From the NCBI RefSeq assembly GCF_949987515.2, contig NC_082696.1, forward strand, positions 55,768,947-55,832,946: a DNA stretch of 64,000 nt, given 5' to 3'. Under the pieces are notes generated by a model. The model saw only the letters and a program-made list of their open reading frames with translations. It was not told the DNA's origin and searched no databases. The translations under genes were made by a program, and so were the position numbers. Source of the DNA: Delphinus delphis. Its lineage: Eukaryota > Chordata > Mammalia > Artiodactyla > Delphinidae. This document shows positions 52,698 through 64,000 of the stretch, piece by piece (position 1 is the stretch's first letter; each line of letters opens with the position of its first letter).

Positions 52698-54389
52698 GTT
52701 TATATCTGATTTCAGTTACATTTATTCTGCTTTTCTGATAACGGTAGATGCGAATCAGTGTTTATTATTAAGTAATGCCATATACCACAGATAAACAGAT
52801 TTTCCAGCCCCCTGCTTTAACAGTGTCACTGTAAATTCACTCTCTGACTCAAATACAAACTTCTTATTATTGAACTCAAATAATTCTAGATTTTTGATCT
52901 GCTCCTGTGGGCAATTTTCTCCCAGAATACCCTTGCCCTTAATTTATTTTTCTACTTTCATCTTTATATAGTACTTTATTTGCTTGAGTCATCATCAAAT
53001 TCTCAACTTCAAGCCTTCTCCATTCTAATCTGTTTCCCTCTGTTCATTTAAGAAGCTTTTTAAAAGCTTTCTTTTTTTAAGAAGCCTTTCCTGACTATGT
53101 CAAAGAAAAGTTTCAGTGTCCTGCAGTGTGAGACTGATTAGTTGTATATTGTTTTGTCAGAGGCAAAATTATGTATTGGATGTATAGGAGTGTTAGGAGT
53201 TTCTATACATCTATAGGAGTCTCTATAATCCCAATTTAGCATTTTACTTCCTCTTAAGCTTCAAATTATGTCTTGTGCTATTTTTTCTGACCATATTTAT
53301 ATCCAAAGCATTTACTTTACCAATATTTTAAGTATTTTAAGTTCAAGAATCATGTTTGAAGAACTCAGTAGTATCCATGGAGGATATTTATTCAATAATT
53401 TATTATATAATTACAAAATAAAATAATCCTTAATGACGGTTTTTGCTATAATATTACAACTAAATAGCATACCAAGAGATCATTATTAGGGAAATAATTT
53501 ATTTTAAAAATCTTGATAATACATCAAAATTTCAAAATTTTTTTAAAAAATTATGTTTAAAAAACACTTAAATATTTCCAAACATGACGTCAATGTTACT
53601 GTGAAAGTACATAGAAAAAATCAAATAAAACCATTATATTTAAAAGGTATTGTTAATGCTGTAGTTAACAGTGTCTCTCCCAGAAGAGACATTCAACAAG
53701 CAGTTGCTAAGTACCAACTATAGGATAATTTCTAGTGAATCATAATCTATTACACAGTATAAATCAGAATTATACTGGTCTTCGGTCTCCTGCTTCTGAA
53801 GTAACTTTCTCAATAGTTTTATCTCTGAACTATTTGACAGTACATTTCCACTTTCAACAACTTGCTGTTTAAATCATTGAGAAAAACATTTCAATTATAG
53901 AGAACTACATTAGCTCTTTTTAACGCGTCATGTGCTCTTCCTAATACATAGCTCTAAGGTCTAAGTTAACAGTCACAAGATTTCTCACTGAAAGTAAAAA
54001 TCAATTGCTTTCTAAGTTGCTTTTTTGTCAGAGAAAAGAAAATTATTAACAAATATGTCTGGCCTGGACTATTTGGTTGTCTATCTTCATGCTGAGAGTG
54101 GAAGGAATTCAGACTTTTACTTAAGTTGAAGTCCAACCTGTGTGGACTTAATGAACAAACTGCATGCGGTGAAAGAATTAAATTTGAAAAACAAAAACGT
54201 TAAGACTCTTAAATAACAGAATATCTTAATGAGTTCCAGTTAAGGAAGAATTTCCCCAACAAAGAAGTGAAAACATCACAACTATGAAGAAAAAAATAAG
54301 TAAATTAACAAACTCAAACTTTAAAACTTCATACCAAAACTCACACAAACACAGACATGTGCATATACACATGCTTTAAACAAATTAAA
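52698..54389. other. Intron DNA, mostly unassigned, perhaps with an old L2 trace
   Basis: TTTTTTTAAGAAGCCTTTCC near 53072 and pyrimidine-rich flanks hint at an L2 3' part at about 52900-53350, too diverged to call separately. Confidence 0.35.
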
Positions 54390-55260
54390 TGACACGATCC
54401 TAACCAGGAAAAATATTTGCATTATTAGTATTCAGAAAATATAACAAATTACTATGTATCAATAAGGAAAGGCAAAGGAAGTAAATGGGATTTTCAGGAA
54501 AGAGAAACTAAAAAGTTAATAAATATGGAGAGAGTGGGAAGAGGCTAGTAATCAGGGAATATAAATTAAAGCAATGGGATTCCATGTGTCTTTAAACTGA
54601 CCAAATTCAAATAGTGAGAATCTCATGTTAGCGATTTTGCAGAGAAGCAGAACTCTTACAAACTACTGGCAAAAATGTAAATTGGTAAAGCAATTTGTAG
54701 AACAATATTTTCAATATCTAATGAAACTGAAAATATCTGTAAACTCTGACTAGCAATTCCTTTCCCATTACATCTCTTAGAGAACCTCTTGACACAGGTG
54801 CTCCAGGAGACAAGACAACAAGACAAGACATGGTCCTTTCTGACAGCATTTGTTTTCATAGCATAACACTGGAAATAATTTGAATCTCAGTAGAGACTGG
54901 TCAAATAAAAATACTACCAAATACTTTAAGAAATTTATACAAAATGGACCAGGAGAACATCAAACTTAAGAATGGTTACATGTGGGGAGGGATGAGGGAA
55001 ATGTAATTTTACCTTTTACAATTGATTTGGGAACTACTAAATTGAGAAATTTTACGGTGAGTAAGGGACTTCAACATTATCTGTAATGTTTTATAACTTT
55101 TGTATTAAAAGAGAGAAACTTGAAGCAAAGTTAACAAACATGTTTACAGTTGCCACTTCTCGGTCATAGGAAATTATAAATAAATTTGTACTTCTATGTT
55201 TTAGTGATTTTTCCCAAAATTAAAAAATAATAATAGTGATAATAATATTAATCCTATTCA
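54390..55260 (+). mobile_element. Old L1M-type 3' region
   Basis: Carries the L1M series in order: AAACTACTGGCAAAAATGTAAA, GTAAAGCAATTTG, CTAGCAATTCC, TAACACTGGAAATAATTTGAA, and a G-rich patch GTGGGGAGGGATGAGGG. Diverged; edges uncertain. Confidence 0.6.
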
Positions 55261-56609
55261 ATTTTTTTAACTGAAATACTAGAATGCTTCCACTAGAATG
55301 CAGAGTTGAGACAACATGATATCAAAATTCAGAGCTACAGCACAAGTCAATTCCTATTTAGTTAGAAACTGTTTTTTGATTTAGTCTTTTCATTTTTGTG
55401 ATAATACCTGAAGACTGTTCCTTGAAAAACAAATGTTTGATTTCCTCCCTAGTATGTAATAAAAGACCAATTAGAAGGCAAGGCGAAGTAAGTGAGGTCC
55501 TCCAAGGCTTATTCATGAATCACAAAACGCTTGATAATGTTAAACACTGATTGCATTGCTGAGGCAGCATGCTGGGAAGCATTCAGGCAGCTGGAAAACC
55601 ATAGCATCACTGGTCTTCTTAAAAATTATGTAAAATAAGGGGGAATTAGGTCCTAACAGACTTCCCACTTTGCCATAGTTGTTTTATAAACTAAAACAGA
55701 AATTTTCTCATTCTTTTTTTAATCTGTCAAATGATCAAGTTTTTGTTTGTTTGCTTTTAAAATTTCAATTTCACTTGAAGTTATAAAAAAGAGCTTCATT
55801 AAAAAGAAAAAAAAAGCTTTTATTGACCAATCTACTCTCTTACCAACCACAAACCGTTAATGATATTAAAAGAGAAGACTTTCTAAGCCCAAAGAAGTTG
55901 TAAAGTTCTTTGGCATCTCTTAAAGAGCTAAGTAACAACAAACAAACACTTCTCATAGTCTGATCTAAACAATTCTAATGATGTAAAAAGACTGAGAAGA
56001 TGGCTTTAAAAAATCTCTTGTTTTTTAGTGGGAATGATAAAAAAATGCCCTCTGATAATACCATAGCATACATATTGTCAATTATCTGTTTTAAATACAA
56101 TCATGGTTTAACCATAATCAAATTAACTCCTGGTGTTTAATAGCCAAGATAAAACAACATGAAAGAAAACATTTGGTATCCCTTCGGATATATTAACAGT
56201 AATAATAATAATATTTCCTATTTGACAGGTAACACACCTGTGTCATACATTCATGTCCTCAGAGTCAGCTTCTCAAATATGATTCGAAGACTCATTAAAC
56301 ATTCCAGTCATAGAAATGAACTCAATTCCTATAGCTGCATACCAGATTAATTAGCAGTTTTTGACTAGAAGTTAGGTTACTTCTTTGTTTTAAAGTCTGT
56401 ATCTGTGTACGTGAGAGTATACATCTGTGCCAGGAGCTTTCACACAGCAAGGCATGAGACCTACAGTGGGTTCAGCATCACTGTCAGACAACATTTAATT
56501 TGTTCTTTCTCTCTGTTGTCATCCTTCTCCCCTTCCCTGTGTCGCCCCCATCCATCCCCCATCTCTGCTGTGCCACTGATGTATCTGAATAAGTTAAAAA
56601 TGGCTACAC
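55261..56609. other. Intron DNA, unassigned
   Basis: No element recognised. The 103-codon frame at 56405-56716 runs into the MIR-like fragment and shows no domain, so it is not called a gene. Confidence 0.5.
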
Positions 56610-56770
56610 TGCTGCTCCACTCTCAGATATTAACATTCAATCCACACCATCATTCTATGAGTGAGTATCATTATTGCCCCGGTACATGTGATAAAACTGA
56701 CCTTAAAACAGAATAAGTAGCTTTCCCAAGGCTTACACAGCATAGGTAGATAGATAGAAAGCACCCAAAT
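56610..56770 (-). mobile_element. MIR-like fragment
   Basis: GAGTATCATTATTGCCCCGG, GATAAAACTGACCTTAAAAC and TTTCCCAAGGCTTACACAGC follow the reversed MIR. Short. Confidence 0.5.
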
Positions 56771-58253
56771 TCCCAAATTTGCAGTTAAGAAGTAACTGTA
56801 GATCTGAGGAGTATGAGTACACAGTATTCCCTCACAGATTTTATCAGCATTAAGACACTAGATCAGAGAAGCCCCCTGCAGATCACTGGCTTAAAGGCGT
56901 TAGGAAATTTGCCTCCAGCTGGGGCTTATTCTGCGTGAAAGATGAAAGGACAAAGGATTTCAAGTAGCAAGGAGTGTCTGTGATCAAGCAGCAGAAGTAG
57001 GAGTTCTACAGGTGTTTATATAAGTGGGTTCTTTACAAGTGTGAAATGATCAGGAAAAGCCTAGGTAAGCAGAGTCCCAACATGGAACCCTGGAGGTGTA
57101 CTTTAAAACAGGTGACAAGGTGAAAGAGCTTAAGGACTGCATGAGCCACTAGGTGTCAGGGGACAGTGAGAAATAAATGAAAGGTCAACATGCGTACTTG
57201 AAAGTTTATAGTACAATCTATTGGCATCTCTGCAATACTTTGAGTGGGACAGCTCTGAGAAGTCACTAGTTATCAAAGAAGAACATGACTATAATGTGTA
57301 GGTGGATTCCTAAAGAGGCAGGAGGTACATAATATATACATAATGAGGTGGCAAGTGTCTGAACTAGGTTGGTGGGTGTAAAACTGGAAGGTAGGGACAG
57401 ATCTGAGGTCTATTTTTAGCCTGCACAAAAAGAGACTTGACAGCCTGCTTTATTAACTTATGTATGGATGTTTACAAGCATAAATCTTCCTGGTTTTCCA
57501 CTGCCAAGGCAAACATCACCAAAGACTGGAAAGTAATGCAACAGCCCTTGTCTCCTTCAAGGAGTCCCATAATAATATGTGCTGCTAGCTTATAGCAGCT
57601 TAGGTGTTTCCCCTCATGCTTACGGATGACTCTAGTTGGAATTATGAATAACAAAAAACAGTTGTCTCATGAGCCCACAAATGAGTTATTAGCCATAAGG
57701 AATACATAGCCCAAAGCTACAAGTAAATGTATGTCCAACTTAATACAATGGTTGCATTAGCAAGTTTCTGTGTACTCATCACTTCTATGTCAGGTTTAAT
57801 AACTAAGCTTGCTTTTAAGAGTGAAAAAACTCCATCAAATATTTCATAAAATATTACACAAAAAGTTATGATGCTTTTAATTTTCTGAGGAAAATATGTC
57901 ACTCCTTATTTCTTTCCTTGGAGCATGAATAGACACTTTCATTGAGGCCCCTGGAAGACAACATAAGAAGAAAAGCATTTGGAAAATATGTCACATATTC
58001 TCTAAGGAGCAAGATGCTTGAGTTTCACATTTGTTGTGGCACACTGTGGACCATTTGTGTCATTCTTTCAATAAATATTCTTGAATGCTGAACACTTGCT
58101 GCAATCCTGTTATTTGTGTCCCCTAGTTATTTTCAGTATATTTGAAGCAAATGAACGCTACCATGTATATACCTTAATACAGAAGACTGTGGATGCAGTG
58201 AACTGATACAGTAAAATAGTGTCCTGATAAAGAGTTTAATCAGTTTGATGGCT
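56771..58253. other. Intron DNA, unassigned
   Basis: Part 56860-57430 is GC-richer with GGAGG and GGTGG words, perhaps an old transposon; no family named. 58060-58110 has an AATAAATATTCTTGAATG phrase like an L2 end. Confidence 0.4.
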
Positions 58254-58261
58254 CACAAAAA

Positions 58262-58538
58262 TTTTTTGTTACAGGGCGAGAGAGAGGCATGGACATATAC
58301 ACACTAATGAACATAAGGTAGATAGCTAGTGGGAAGCAGCCGCATGGCACAGGGATGTCGGCTCGGGTGCTTTGTCACCGCCTGGAGGGGTGGGATAGGG
58401 AGGGTGGGAGGGAGGGAGATACGAGAGAAGAGATATGGGAACATATGTATATGTATAACTGATTCACTTTGTTATAAAGCAGAAACTAACACACCATTGT
58501 AAAGCAATTATACTCCAATAAAGATGTAAAAAACAAAA
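58262..58538 (+). mobile_element. L1 3' end, cetacean/artiodactyl type
   Basis: Contains GAGAGAGGCATGGACATATA, GGTAGATAGCTAGTGGGAAG, a G-rich patch GGGAGGGTGGGAGGGAGGG and the end TATACTCCAATAAAGATGT followed by A-rich tail. Short likely target duplication CACAAAAA at 58254-58261 and 58539-58546. Only the last ~280 bp of the element were inserted. Confidence 0.88.
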
Positions 58539-58744
58539 CACAAAAAACTTAACACTGATTTTACTATAATTCAATATAAAATTAATATCAATACCAACTA
58601 TAACCCCTACATCTTTATCATTGTAATACTGTCTAAATATACTTTTTAGTCTTCAACAAGAATACTCATAAACACTATAGTAGAAATATAGGATAAGTAA
58701 GAAGACAAAAACTTTGAACTTATTAGTTCAAACTTATTATGTCT

Positions 58745-58793
58745 CCATTTGTTGATTATCTATTATTTGTCAGACACCGCATTAGGAAACATA

Positions 58794-58850
<57 letters not shown>

Positions 58851-58980
58851 CCTAATTATTAATATGACATTATTTTATTTTTGAGAAAACTAAGGCTTAA
58901 AGAGTTTAAAGCAATGTGCCCAAGGCATAAAGCTACACAGTAAAAGAATTAAGACTTGAACCCACAACTGTCTCACCAAG
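58745..58980 (-). mobile_element. MIR SINE interrupted by a TG/TA microsatellite
   Basis: Left part GATTATCTATTATTTGTCAG, right part GAGAAAACTAAGGCTTAAAG and GCCCAAGGCATAAAGCTACA then GACTTGAACCCACAACTG. These are reversed MIR pieces; the (TG)n(TA)n at 58794-58847 lies between them. Confidence 0.7.
58794..58847. repeat. (TG)8(TA)~19 compound microsatellite
   Basis: TG run changing to an uninterrupted TA run. It lies inside a MIR copy. Long TA runs can extrude as cruciforms. Confidence 0.97.
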
Positions 58981-59159
58981 TACTTACTAGTACACATGTT
59001 ATGCAGCCCTGTTGTGGAAATGATGGGGGAGGAAGGTGTTTTTAGGGGAAAGTCTTGTCATTTTCCAAGGACTAACAATGCCTCAGGGAGCCACTTTCTC
59101 CTAATAACTTTCTGAGGTGCTACCTTCATATCGTACCACCAATAACTGTCCCTGGTTAG

Positions 59160-59970
59160 ATTAAAATGAATTTGAGAGATCTTGTCAAACCCTATACATT
59201 GAGGGTCCTCTCAAGAAGGAAGGAGAGAGAAGAAGGTGTTAAAAACAGTTATTACTAAAATAATTAGACCTGCAACTGTAAGGACAAATTCAAATTAAAC
59301 ATGAGACTCAATTCTCTCTATTGAAAATAATCAGAGACCCCTCCCCTTTTCTTAGAACATTTACTTAAGAAAACTTATAATTTTAAGTGCTTTCTCTCTC
59401 TCTTTTTGAAATGTATATAAATCTTTAAAAGTTAGTTACGCCTCTTGCCAGGTTTCCCACCAGGGGATGCCTTTCTCAAGGACCTGGGAGGTATGTCTTT
59501 GAAAAGGAATCACCAAGGAAGAGTGCACCCTAACTCCAAATTTCTGTGGGAGGGTAGGAGCTAACTTCGGTGGGCAAGTGCCTAAAATCTACCTGCTGTC
59601 ATAAAGATATGAGAAGCTTATTTTTCTACTGTATAAAGCCAATTATCTAACACAGATGGTCACCTCAATAACCAAATAAATTTAATATGAACTACGTGTG
59701 ATAAATAGTACTTTCAAGATTTCTTGAGGACTAGTTATTGCTTATCTTGAAAACACATATGTAATGCGTTGTGTCTGCTTGGCTACATAAAAGGGTGATA
59801 CTTCTGTCTTTGCAATCTCTTAGCAAATTGCCTATAGTGTACATCACATTCTAGTGTAATGCTTATTCAATAATAAAATTTTCTTTTTCTTCTAGCTTTG
59901 TGGAGAAGTTTTCTGGATTGGACGAAGATCTTATTTTTAATTATATTTCCCCATCACAACACCTGAATAA
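59160..59970 (+). mobile_element. Possible endogenous-retrovirus solo LTR
   Basis: The right half looks like the U3-R-U5 end of an LTR: GGCTACATAAAAGGGTGATA (TATA-like), CTGTCTTTGCAATCTCTTAG, a TTCAATAATAAAATTTTCTT polyadenylation-type end, then CTTTGTGGAGAAGTTTTCTG. The left half is polypurine- and A-rich. Ends and family not determined; no coding remnants beside it. Confidence 0.4.
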
Positions 59971-60367
59971 ATTCAGCCTCTTGATGGTTATTCCCCTTCT
60001 ACTTAACCAAGTAAAACCTAGAACATCTAGAAAATGGATTGGCATATAGCTGGTTTAAAATAAATATTGCTTGCCTCTGCCCCCAAGTTCACATAAAAAT
60101 TATAAGTACCATAATTCAGATGTGGCCGATTCTGTCCCACAGTTCCAGATGTCGACATATGATCCAAGTGTGGCCATTCCAATAACCACCTCCTCTACCC
60201 CAGCCTTATGGATTAGTTCCCAGATTGGCACATGGTCCAAAGCTGGCCCAGCGGACACCCCTCCCACCTCCCCCCAACACTCTGCAATAGATTTTGCTGA
60301 CACTTTGGCAAAAGGAGACCACTATCTCTTTCAGAAGGAGGACTCTAAGAAACAGATAAACCTAGAT
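59971..60367. other. GC-richer intron segment before the MER5A copy, unassigned
   Basis: A 99-codon open frame (60071-60370) covers it. The amino-acid order shows no family signal and the frame runs into the transposon's target site. It may be old transposon DNA; no exon evidence such as paired splice sites was found. Confidence 0.4.
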
Positions 60368-60587
60368 TAGAGTTTCTAAACTTCAACACTATTGATATTT
60401 GAGGCAAGTAATTTTTTGTTGTGAGGGGCTATCTTGTACATTATTTAGAGACTAGCATCTCTAGCCTCTACCCCTTGATGGCAGTAGCAACATCTCTCCC
60501 ACCTCCTTAAGTTGTGACAATAAAAATGTCTCCCAACATTGCCAAATGTCTCCTGGAGAAAAAATTGCCCCTAGTTGAAAGCCGCTG
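60368..60587 (-). mobile_element. MER5A-like hAT (Charlie) DNA transposon
   Basis: Plus strand shows TTCAACACTATTGATATTTG, TCTAGCCTCTACCCCTTGAT, AAAAATGTCTCCCAACATTG and AATTGCCCCTAGTTGAAAGC, i.e. the reversed MER5A. Both inverted ends are recognisable. A diverged 8-bp duplication with the CTAG core that this group prefers is at 60360-60367 (ACCTAGAT) and 60588-60595 (GCCTAGTG). It is non-autonomous, with no transposase. Confidence 0.85.
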
Positions 60588-61255
60588 GCCTAGTGCCAAC
60601 TTGAGCCTCCTTTGTCACCATGTGGAAAGAAAGTGTTTAAGAATAAAATCTATAAAGAGAGCAAAGCCAAGAGATAACAAGGCAGTGAAAGAGAGGCCAA
60701 CGCATACAATGGCCTACTTTAAGACCCTGGATCCAATGTACTTGAAGTGAAAATCACTGTTGGATGTTTTTTGTAATGTGGGGCTTTTAAAAAAATATGT
60801 TTGTGTCAGCTATATTTAGTCGTGTTTCTTACACTTGCAACTGAAATAGCCTTGCTTGATATTATAACTATTATACTACTTAGATGCAAGTAAATAGAGT
60901 AGATATTAAGCTGGTAATTAAAATAAAGTGTGATGGTGTTATGTAATAAGAACGATGTGGAAGCTCATAGCAGGTGGGCTTCCTGCGGTGGGATGGAGAA
61001 GCCTCACGGGGGAAGTGTTTTTGAAACTAAGCAAAAGCAATTTAGACGAGGTGAGCTGGACTGGGGTTTAGAGTGCTGGGGACAGAAAACTAGACAGGAG
61101 GCAAAGGAGAACAAGACTGAATAAAGTCCACCTGGATGTGGCTGGAGAGAGCAGGATAAGTGAAAATATAAAAAGCTTCACCAGTCAGGGTCTCAACAGA
61201 AAACAGGTGCACACTCAAATGAAGATACCTGAGCAGGGTTTACTCACAAAAGGAC

Positions 61256-61443
61256 TTATGATTCTCAAACTTCAGGGAACATCAGAATCTCATCAGTAAG
61301 CCTTGTTAAAATAGATTGCCAGGTTTCACTGCAGAGTTTCAGACCTGGTAGGTCTAGAGTAGGACCTGAAAATTTGCATTTCTAACAAGTTTGAAAGTGA
61401 TACTGATGTTGCAGGTCTATGGAATATACTTTGAGAACCATTG
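61256..61443 (+). mobile_element. MER20-like hAT (Charlie) DNA transposon
   Basis: Shows ATTCTCAAACTTCAGGGAAC at the left end, CATCAGAATCTCATCAGTAA, AGACCTGGTAGGTCTAGAGT, AAAATTTGCATTTCTAACAA and ACTTTGAGAACCATTG at the right end. The ends are near inverted repeats of each other. A target duplication is not clear. No coding capacity. Confidence 0.85.
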
Positions 61444-61829
61444 GTGAATGGAAATTTTAAGGAATGGTGCAGGAACCCAAGGCTTTTAGCAGCTAAGCGG
61501 TAACCACCCCTAAGATCAGAATTAAAGAAAGCTATGTAGGGTGTAAACTGGAACTGAGAGCAGGACAGACATTTGTGTAGAGCAGGCACTATTATGAGAA
61601 ACTGTGACATTCAGTGAGGGGGCACAAGCCAGCTCAAGACGACATCTCAGGGAATGAGGAGGAAAATAAATATTCTAACCTTACTCTCCTCTCTCCCTTG
61701 GAACACTGACTGGGAAGCCCTGTTGCTTTACTCTATGTAAGGGAACCTCCCAACAGAGAAAGCAGGGTGGAGAAGGTCTGAGAGTCTATTTGAAGGGTCA
61801 GAAAGATTTCCATAGGAGAGAAACAATAA

Positions 61830-62066
61830 CCAAACGTAGAAGGGCTTGTAAATATATTATACAGTTGGTCCTATATCCTTAGGACAACGAAAACTATTGA
61901 AAGACTTTATGCAAAAGAGGGGCATGATCAGATTTCTCTTCCTGAAACAAGACTTTAGTTGAATGATATAGTTAGATAACAGATTAAAAGGGGAAGATTC
62001 TCATATTGGGAATTTAATCTATGTGACTGTGGAGATGGAGAGAAGTGGAAAGCTTTCAGAATTATT
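61830..62066 (-). mobile_element. L2-like fragment beside the L1 insertion
   Basis: GAAAGACTTTATGCAAAAGA, GGGGCATGATCAGATTTC and GACTGTGGAGATGGAGAG follow the reverse strand of the L2 3' half. It ends where the young L1 begins. Confidence 0.45.
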
Positions 62067-62072
62067 TAAGAA

Positions 62073-64000
62073 GATCACATCTTGGGTCACAAATCAAGCC
62101 TCAGTAAATTTAAGAAAACTGAAATCATATCAAGCATCTTTTCTGACCACAATGCTATGAGATTAGAAATGAATTACAGGGGAAAAAATGTAAAAAACAC
62201 AAACACATGGAGGCTAAACACTACCTTACTAAATAACCAAGAGATCACTGAAGAAATCAAAGAGGAAATCAAAAAACACCTAGAGACAAATGACAATGAA
62301 AACACCACGATCCAAAACCTATGGGATACAGCAAAACCAGTTATAAGAGGGAAGTTTATAGCTATACAAGCCTACCACAACAAGCAAGAAAAATCTCAAA
62401 TAAACAATCTAACCTTACACCTAAAAGAACTAGACAAAGAAGAACAAACAAAACCCAAAGTTAGCAGAAGGAAAGAAATCATAAAGATCAGAGCAGAAAT
62501 AACTGAAATAGAAACAAAGAAAACGATAGCAAAGATCAATAAAACTAAAAGCTGGTTCTTTGAGAAGATAAACAAAATTGATAAACCACTGGCCAGACTC
62601 ATCAAGAAAAAGAGGGAGAGGACTCAAATCGGTAAAATTAGAAATGAAAGAGGAGAAGTTATAATAGACACCGCAGAAATACAAAGTATACTAAGAGACT
62701 ACCACAAGCAACTCTATGCCAATAAAACGGACAACCTGGAAGAAATGGACAAATTCTTAGAAAGGTATAACTTTCCAAGACTGAACCAGGAAGATATAGA
62801 AAATATGAACAGACCAATCACAAGTAATGAAATTGAAACTGTGATTAAAAATCTTCCCTGGTGGCGCAGTGGTTGAGAGTCCGCCTGCTGATGCAGGGGA
62901 CACGGGTTCGTGCCCTGGTCTGGGAAGATCCCACATGCTGTGGAGCGGCTGGGCCCGTGAGCCATGGCCACTGAGCCTGCGCATCCAGAGCCTGTGCTCT
63001 GCAACGGGAGAGGCCACAACAGTGAGAGGCCCGCATACTGAAAAAAAAAAAAAAAAAAAAAAAATCTTCAACAAACAAAAATCCAGGACCAGATGGCTTC
63101 ACAGGTGAATTGTATCAAACATTTAGAGAAGAGATAAAACCGATCCTTCTCAAACTCTTCCAAAAAATTATAGAGAAAGGAACACTCCCAAACTCATTCT
63201 CTGAGGCCACCATCACCCTGATACCAAAACCAGACAAAGATACTACAAAAAAAGAAAATTAAAGACCAATATCACTGATGAATATAGATGCAAAAATCCT
63301 CAACAAAATACTAGCAAACAGAATCCAACAGTACATTAGAAGGATCATACACCATGATCAAGTGGGATTTTTCCCAGGGATGCAAGGATTCTTCAATATA
63401 CGTAAATTAATCAACGTGATACACCATATTAACAAACTGAAGAATAAACACCATATGATCATCTCAATAGATGCAGAAAAACCTTTTGACAAAATTCAAC
63501 ACCCATTTATGATAAAAACTCTCCAGAAAGTGGGCATAGAGGGAACCTACCTCAACATAATAAAGGCCATATATGACAAACCCACAGCAAACATCATTCT
63601 CAATGGCGAAAAACTGAAACCATTTCCTCTAAGATCAGGAACAAGACAAGGATGTCCACTCTCACCACTGTTATTCAACATAGTTTTGGAAGTCCTAGCC
63701 ACAGCAATCAGAGAAGAAAAAGAAATAAAAGGAATACAAATTGGAAAAGAAGAAGTAAAACTGTCACTGTTTGCAGATGATATGATACTATACATAGAGA
63801 ATCCTAAAGATGCCACCAGAAAACTACTAGAGCTAATCAATGAATTTGGTAAAGTTGCAGGATACAAAATTAATGCACAGAAATCTCTTGCATTCCTATA
63901 CACTAATGAGGAAAAATCTGAAAGAGAAATTAAGGAAACACTCCTATTTACCACTGCAACAAAAAGAATAAAATACCTAGGAATAAAGCTACCTAGGGAG
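62073..64000 (+). mobile_element. 5'-truncated L1 LINE (runs off the right edge)
   Basis: Sequence similarity to L1 begins at about 62073, inside the endonuclease part of ORF2, so the 5' UTR, ORF1 and most of the endonuclease are missing. It continues through the reverse-transcriptase domain to the window edge. The junction to older L2-like DNA is at about 62066-62073. A CHR SINE splits it. Confidence 0.93.
62073..64000 (+). pseudogene. L1 ORF2 remnant: end of endonuclease, and reverse transcriptase (broken)
   Basis: Frame 1 runs from 62073 to the SINE. It carries the endonuclease end motif S-D-H at 62142-62150 and the linker region typical of L1 ORF2p. After the SINE the protein resumes one base out of frame, with one base missing against the usual L-P-T-N-K at about 63069. 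A stop (TAA, 63260-63262) replaces the Tyr expected before R-P-I-S-L. From there the frame is open to the edge. Reverse-transcriptase motif A has I-D-A-E-K-P-F-D with its Asp at 63470, where L1s usually have Ala in place of Pro. The R-Q-G-C-P-L-S-P block is at about 63650, and the catalytic F-A-D-D is at 63770-63781. The C-terminal part lies outside the window. It cannot encode a working protein as it stands. Confidence 0.92.
62857..63059 (+). mobile_element. CHR-2-like SINE nested in L1 ORF2
   Basis: Short CHR body with an A24 tail inserted into the L1 fragment at 62073-64000. Target duplication AAAAATCTTC at 62847-62856 and 63060-63069. The SINE's own first bases overlap the duplication. 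It must be younger than the L1 it interrupts. Confidence 0.95.

Noticed and set aside
60071..60370. 99-codon plus-strand frame as a possible gene
   Set aside because: No domain, no splice-site pair, opposite strand in the GRIK2 intron, and it ends in the MER5A target site.
63547..63954. 135-codon minus-strand open frame
   Set aside because: It is the reverse shadow of the L1 reverse-transcriptase frame on the plus strand.

Overview
The window is mammalian intronic DNA, almost certainly from a cetacean. Eleven tRNA-derived SINEs of the CHR type (CHR-1/CHR-2, the families of whales, dolphins and hippos) have mostly intact target-site duplications. Artiodactyl/cetacean-type L1 3' ends are present, and no ruminant Bov-tA/BovB or pig PRE element was seen. 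The base composition is AT-rich, and no bacterial or viral gene layout is present.

Only one exon of a host gene was found: 27373-27596 on the minus strand, 224 bp. It encodes the end of the first ligand-binding segment and transmembrane segment M1 of the kainate receptor subunit GluK2 (GRIK2). The genomic codons at the two M1 RNA-editing positions are the unedited ones, ATT (Ile) and TAC (Tyr). Everything else is GRIK2 intron: about 36 kb upstream of the exon in the gene's direction (27597-64000) and about 27 kb downstream (1-27372). No neighbouring GRIK2 exon was recognised by eye. Just inside the downstream intron, a nested hairpin in the pre-mRNA pairs the 5' splice-site sequence with intron sequence about 80 nt away.

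Layout: 0.9-8 kb holds old L2 copies and an LTR-like element, with a possible retrocopy at 6.1-6.6 kb. At 9.9-11.5 kb there is a (GT)40 microsatellite and two SINEs. From 11.5 to 26.6 kb the DNA is AT-rich and mostly unassigned, apart from a nearly identical 75-bp triplication at 17.1 kb. The GRIK2 exon is at 27.4 kb. From 28 to 48 kb there is a dense mix of SINEs, MIR, L2 and old L1 3' ends, plus a decayed stretch with a retropepsin-like motif near 41.1 kb. From 48 to 62 kb there are more L2, MIR and L1 3' ends, an LTR-like block, and two hAT elements (MER5A, MER20). From 62.07 kb to the window edge lies a 5'-truncated but fairly young L1 ORF2 fragment, interrupted by a CHR SINE. All the L1 copies whose orientation could be read, and most young SINEs, lie antisense to GRIK2. 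I found no convincing previously undescribed system; the splice-site hairpin is the most interesting local structure. Repeat family names come from recognition, not from a database search.
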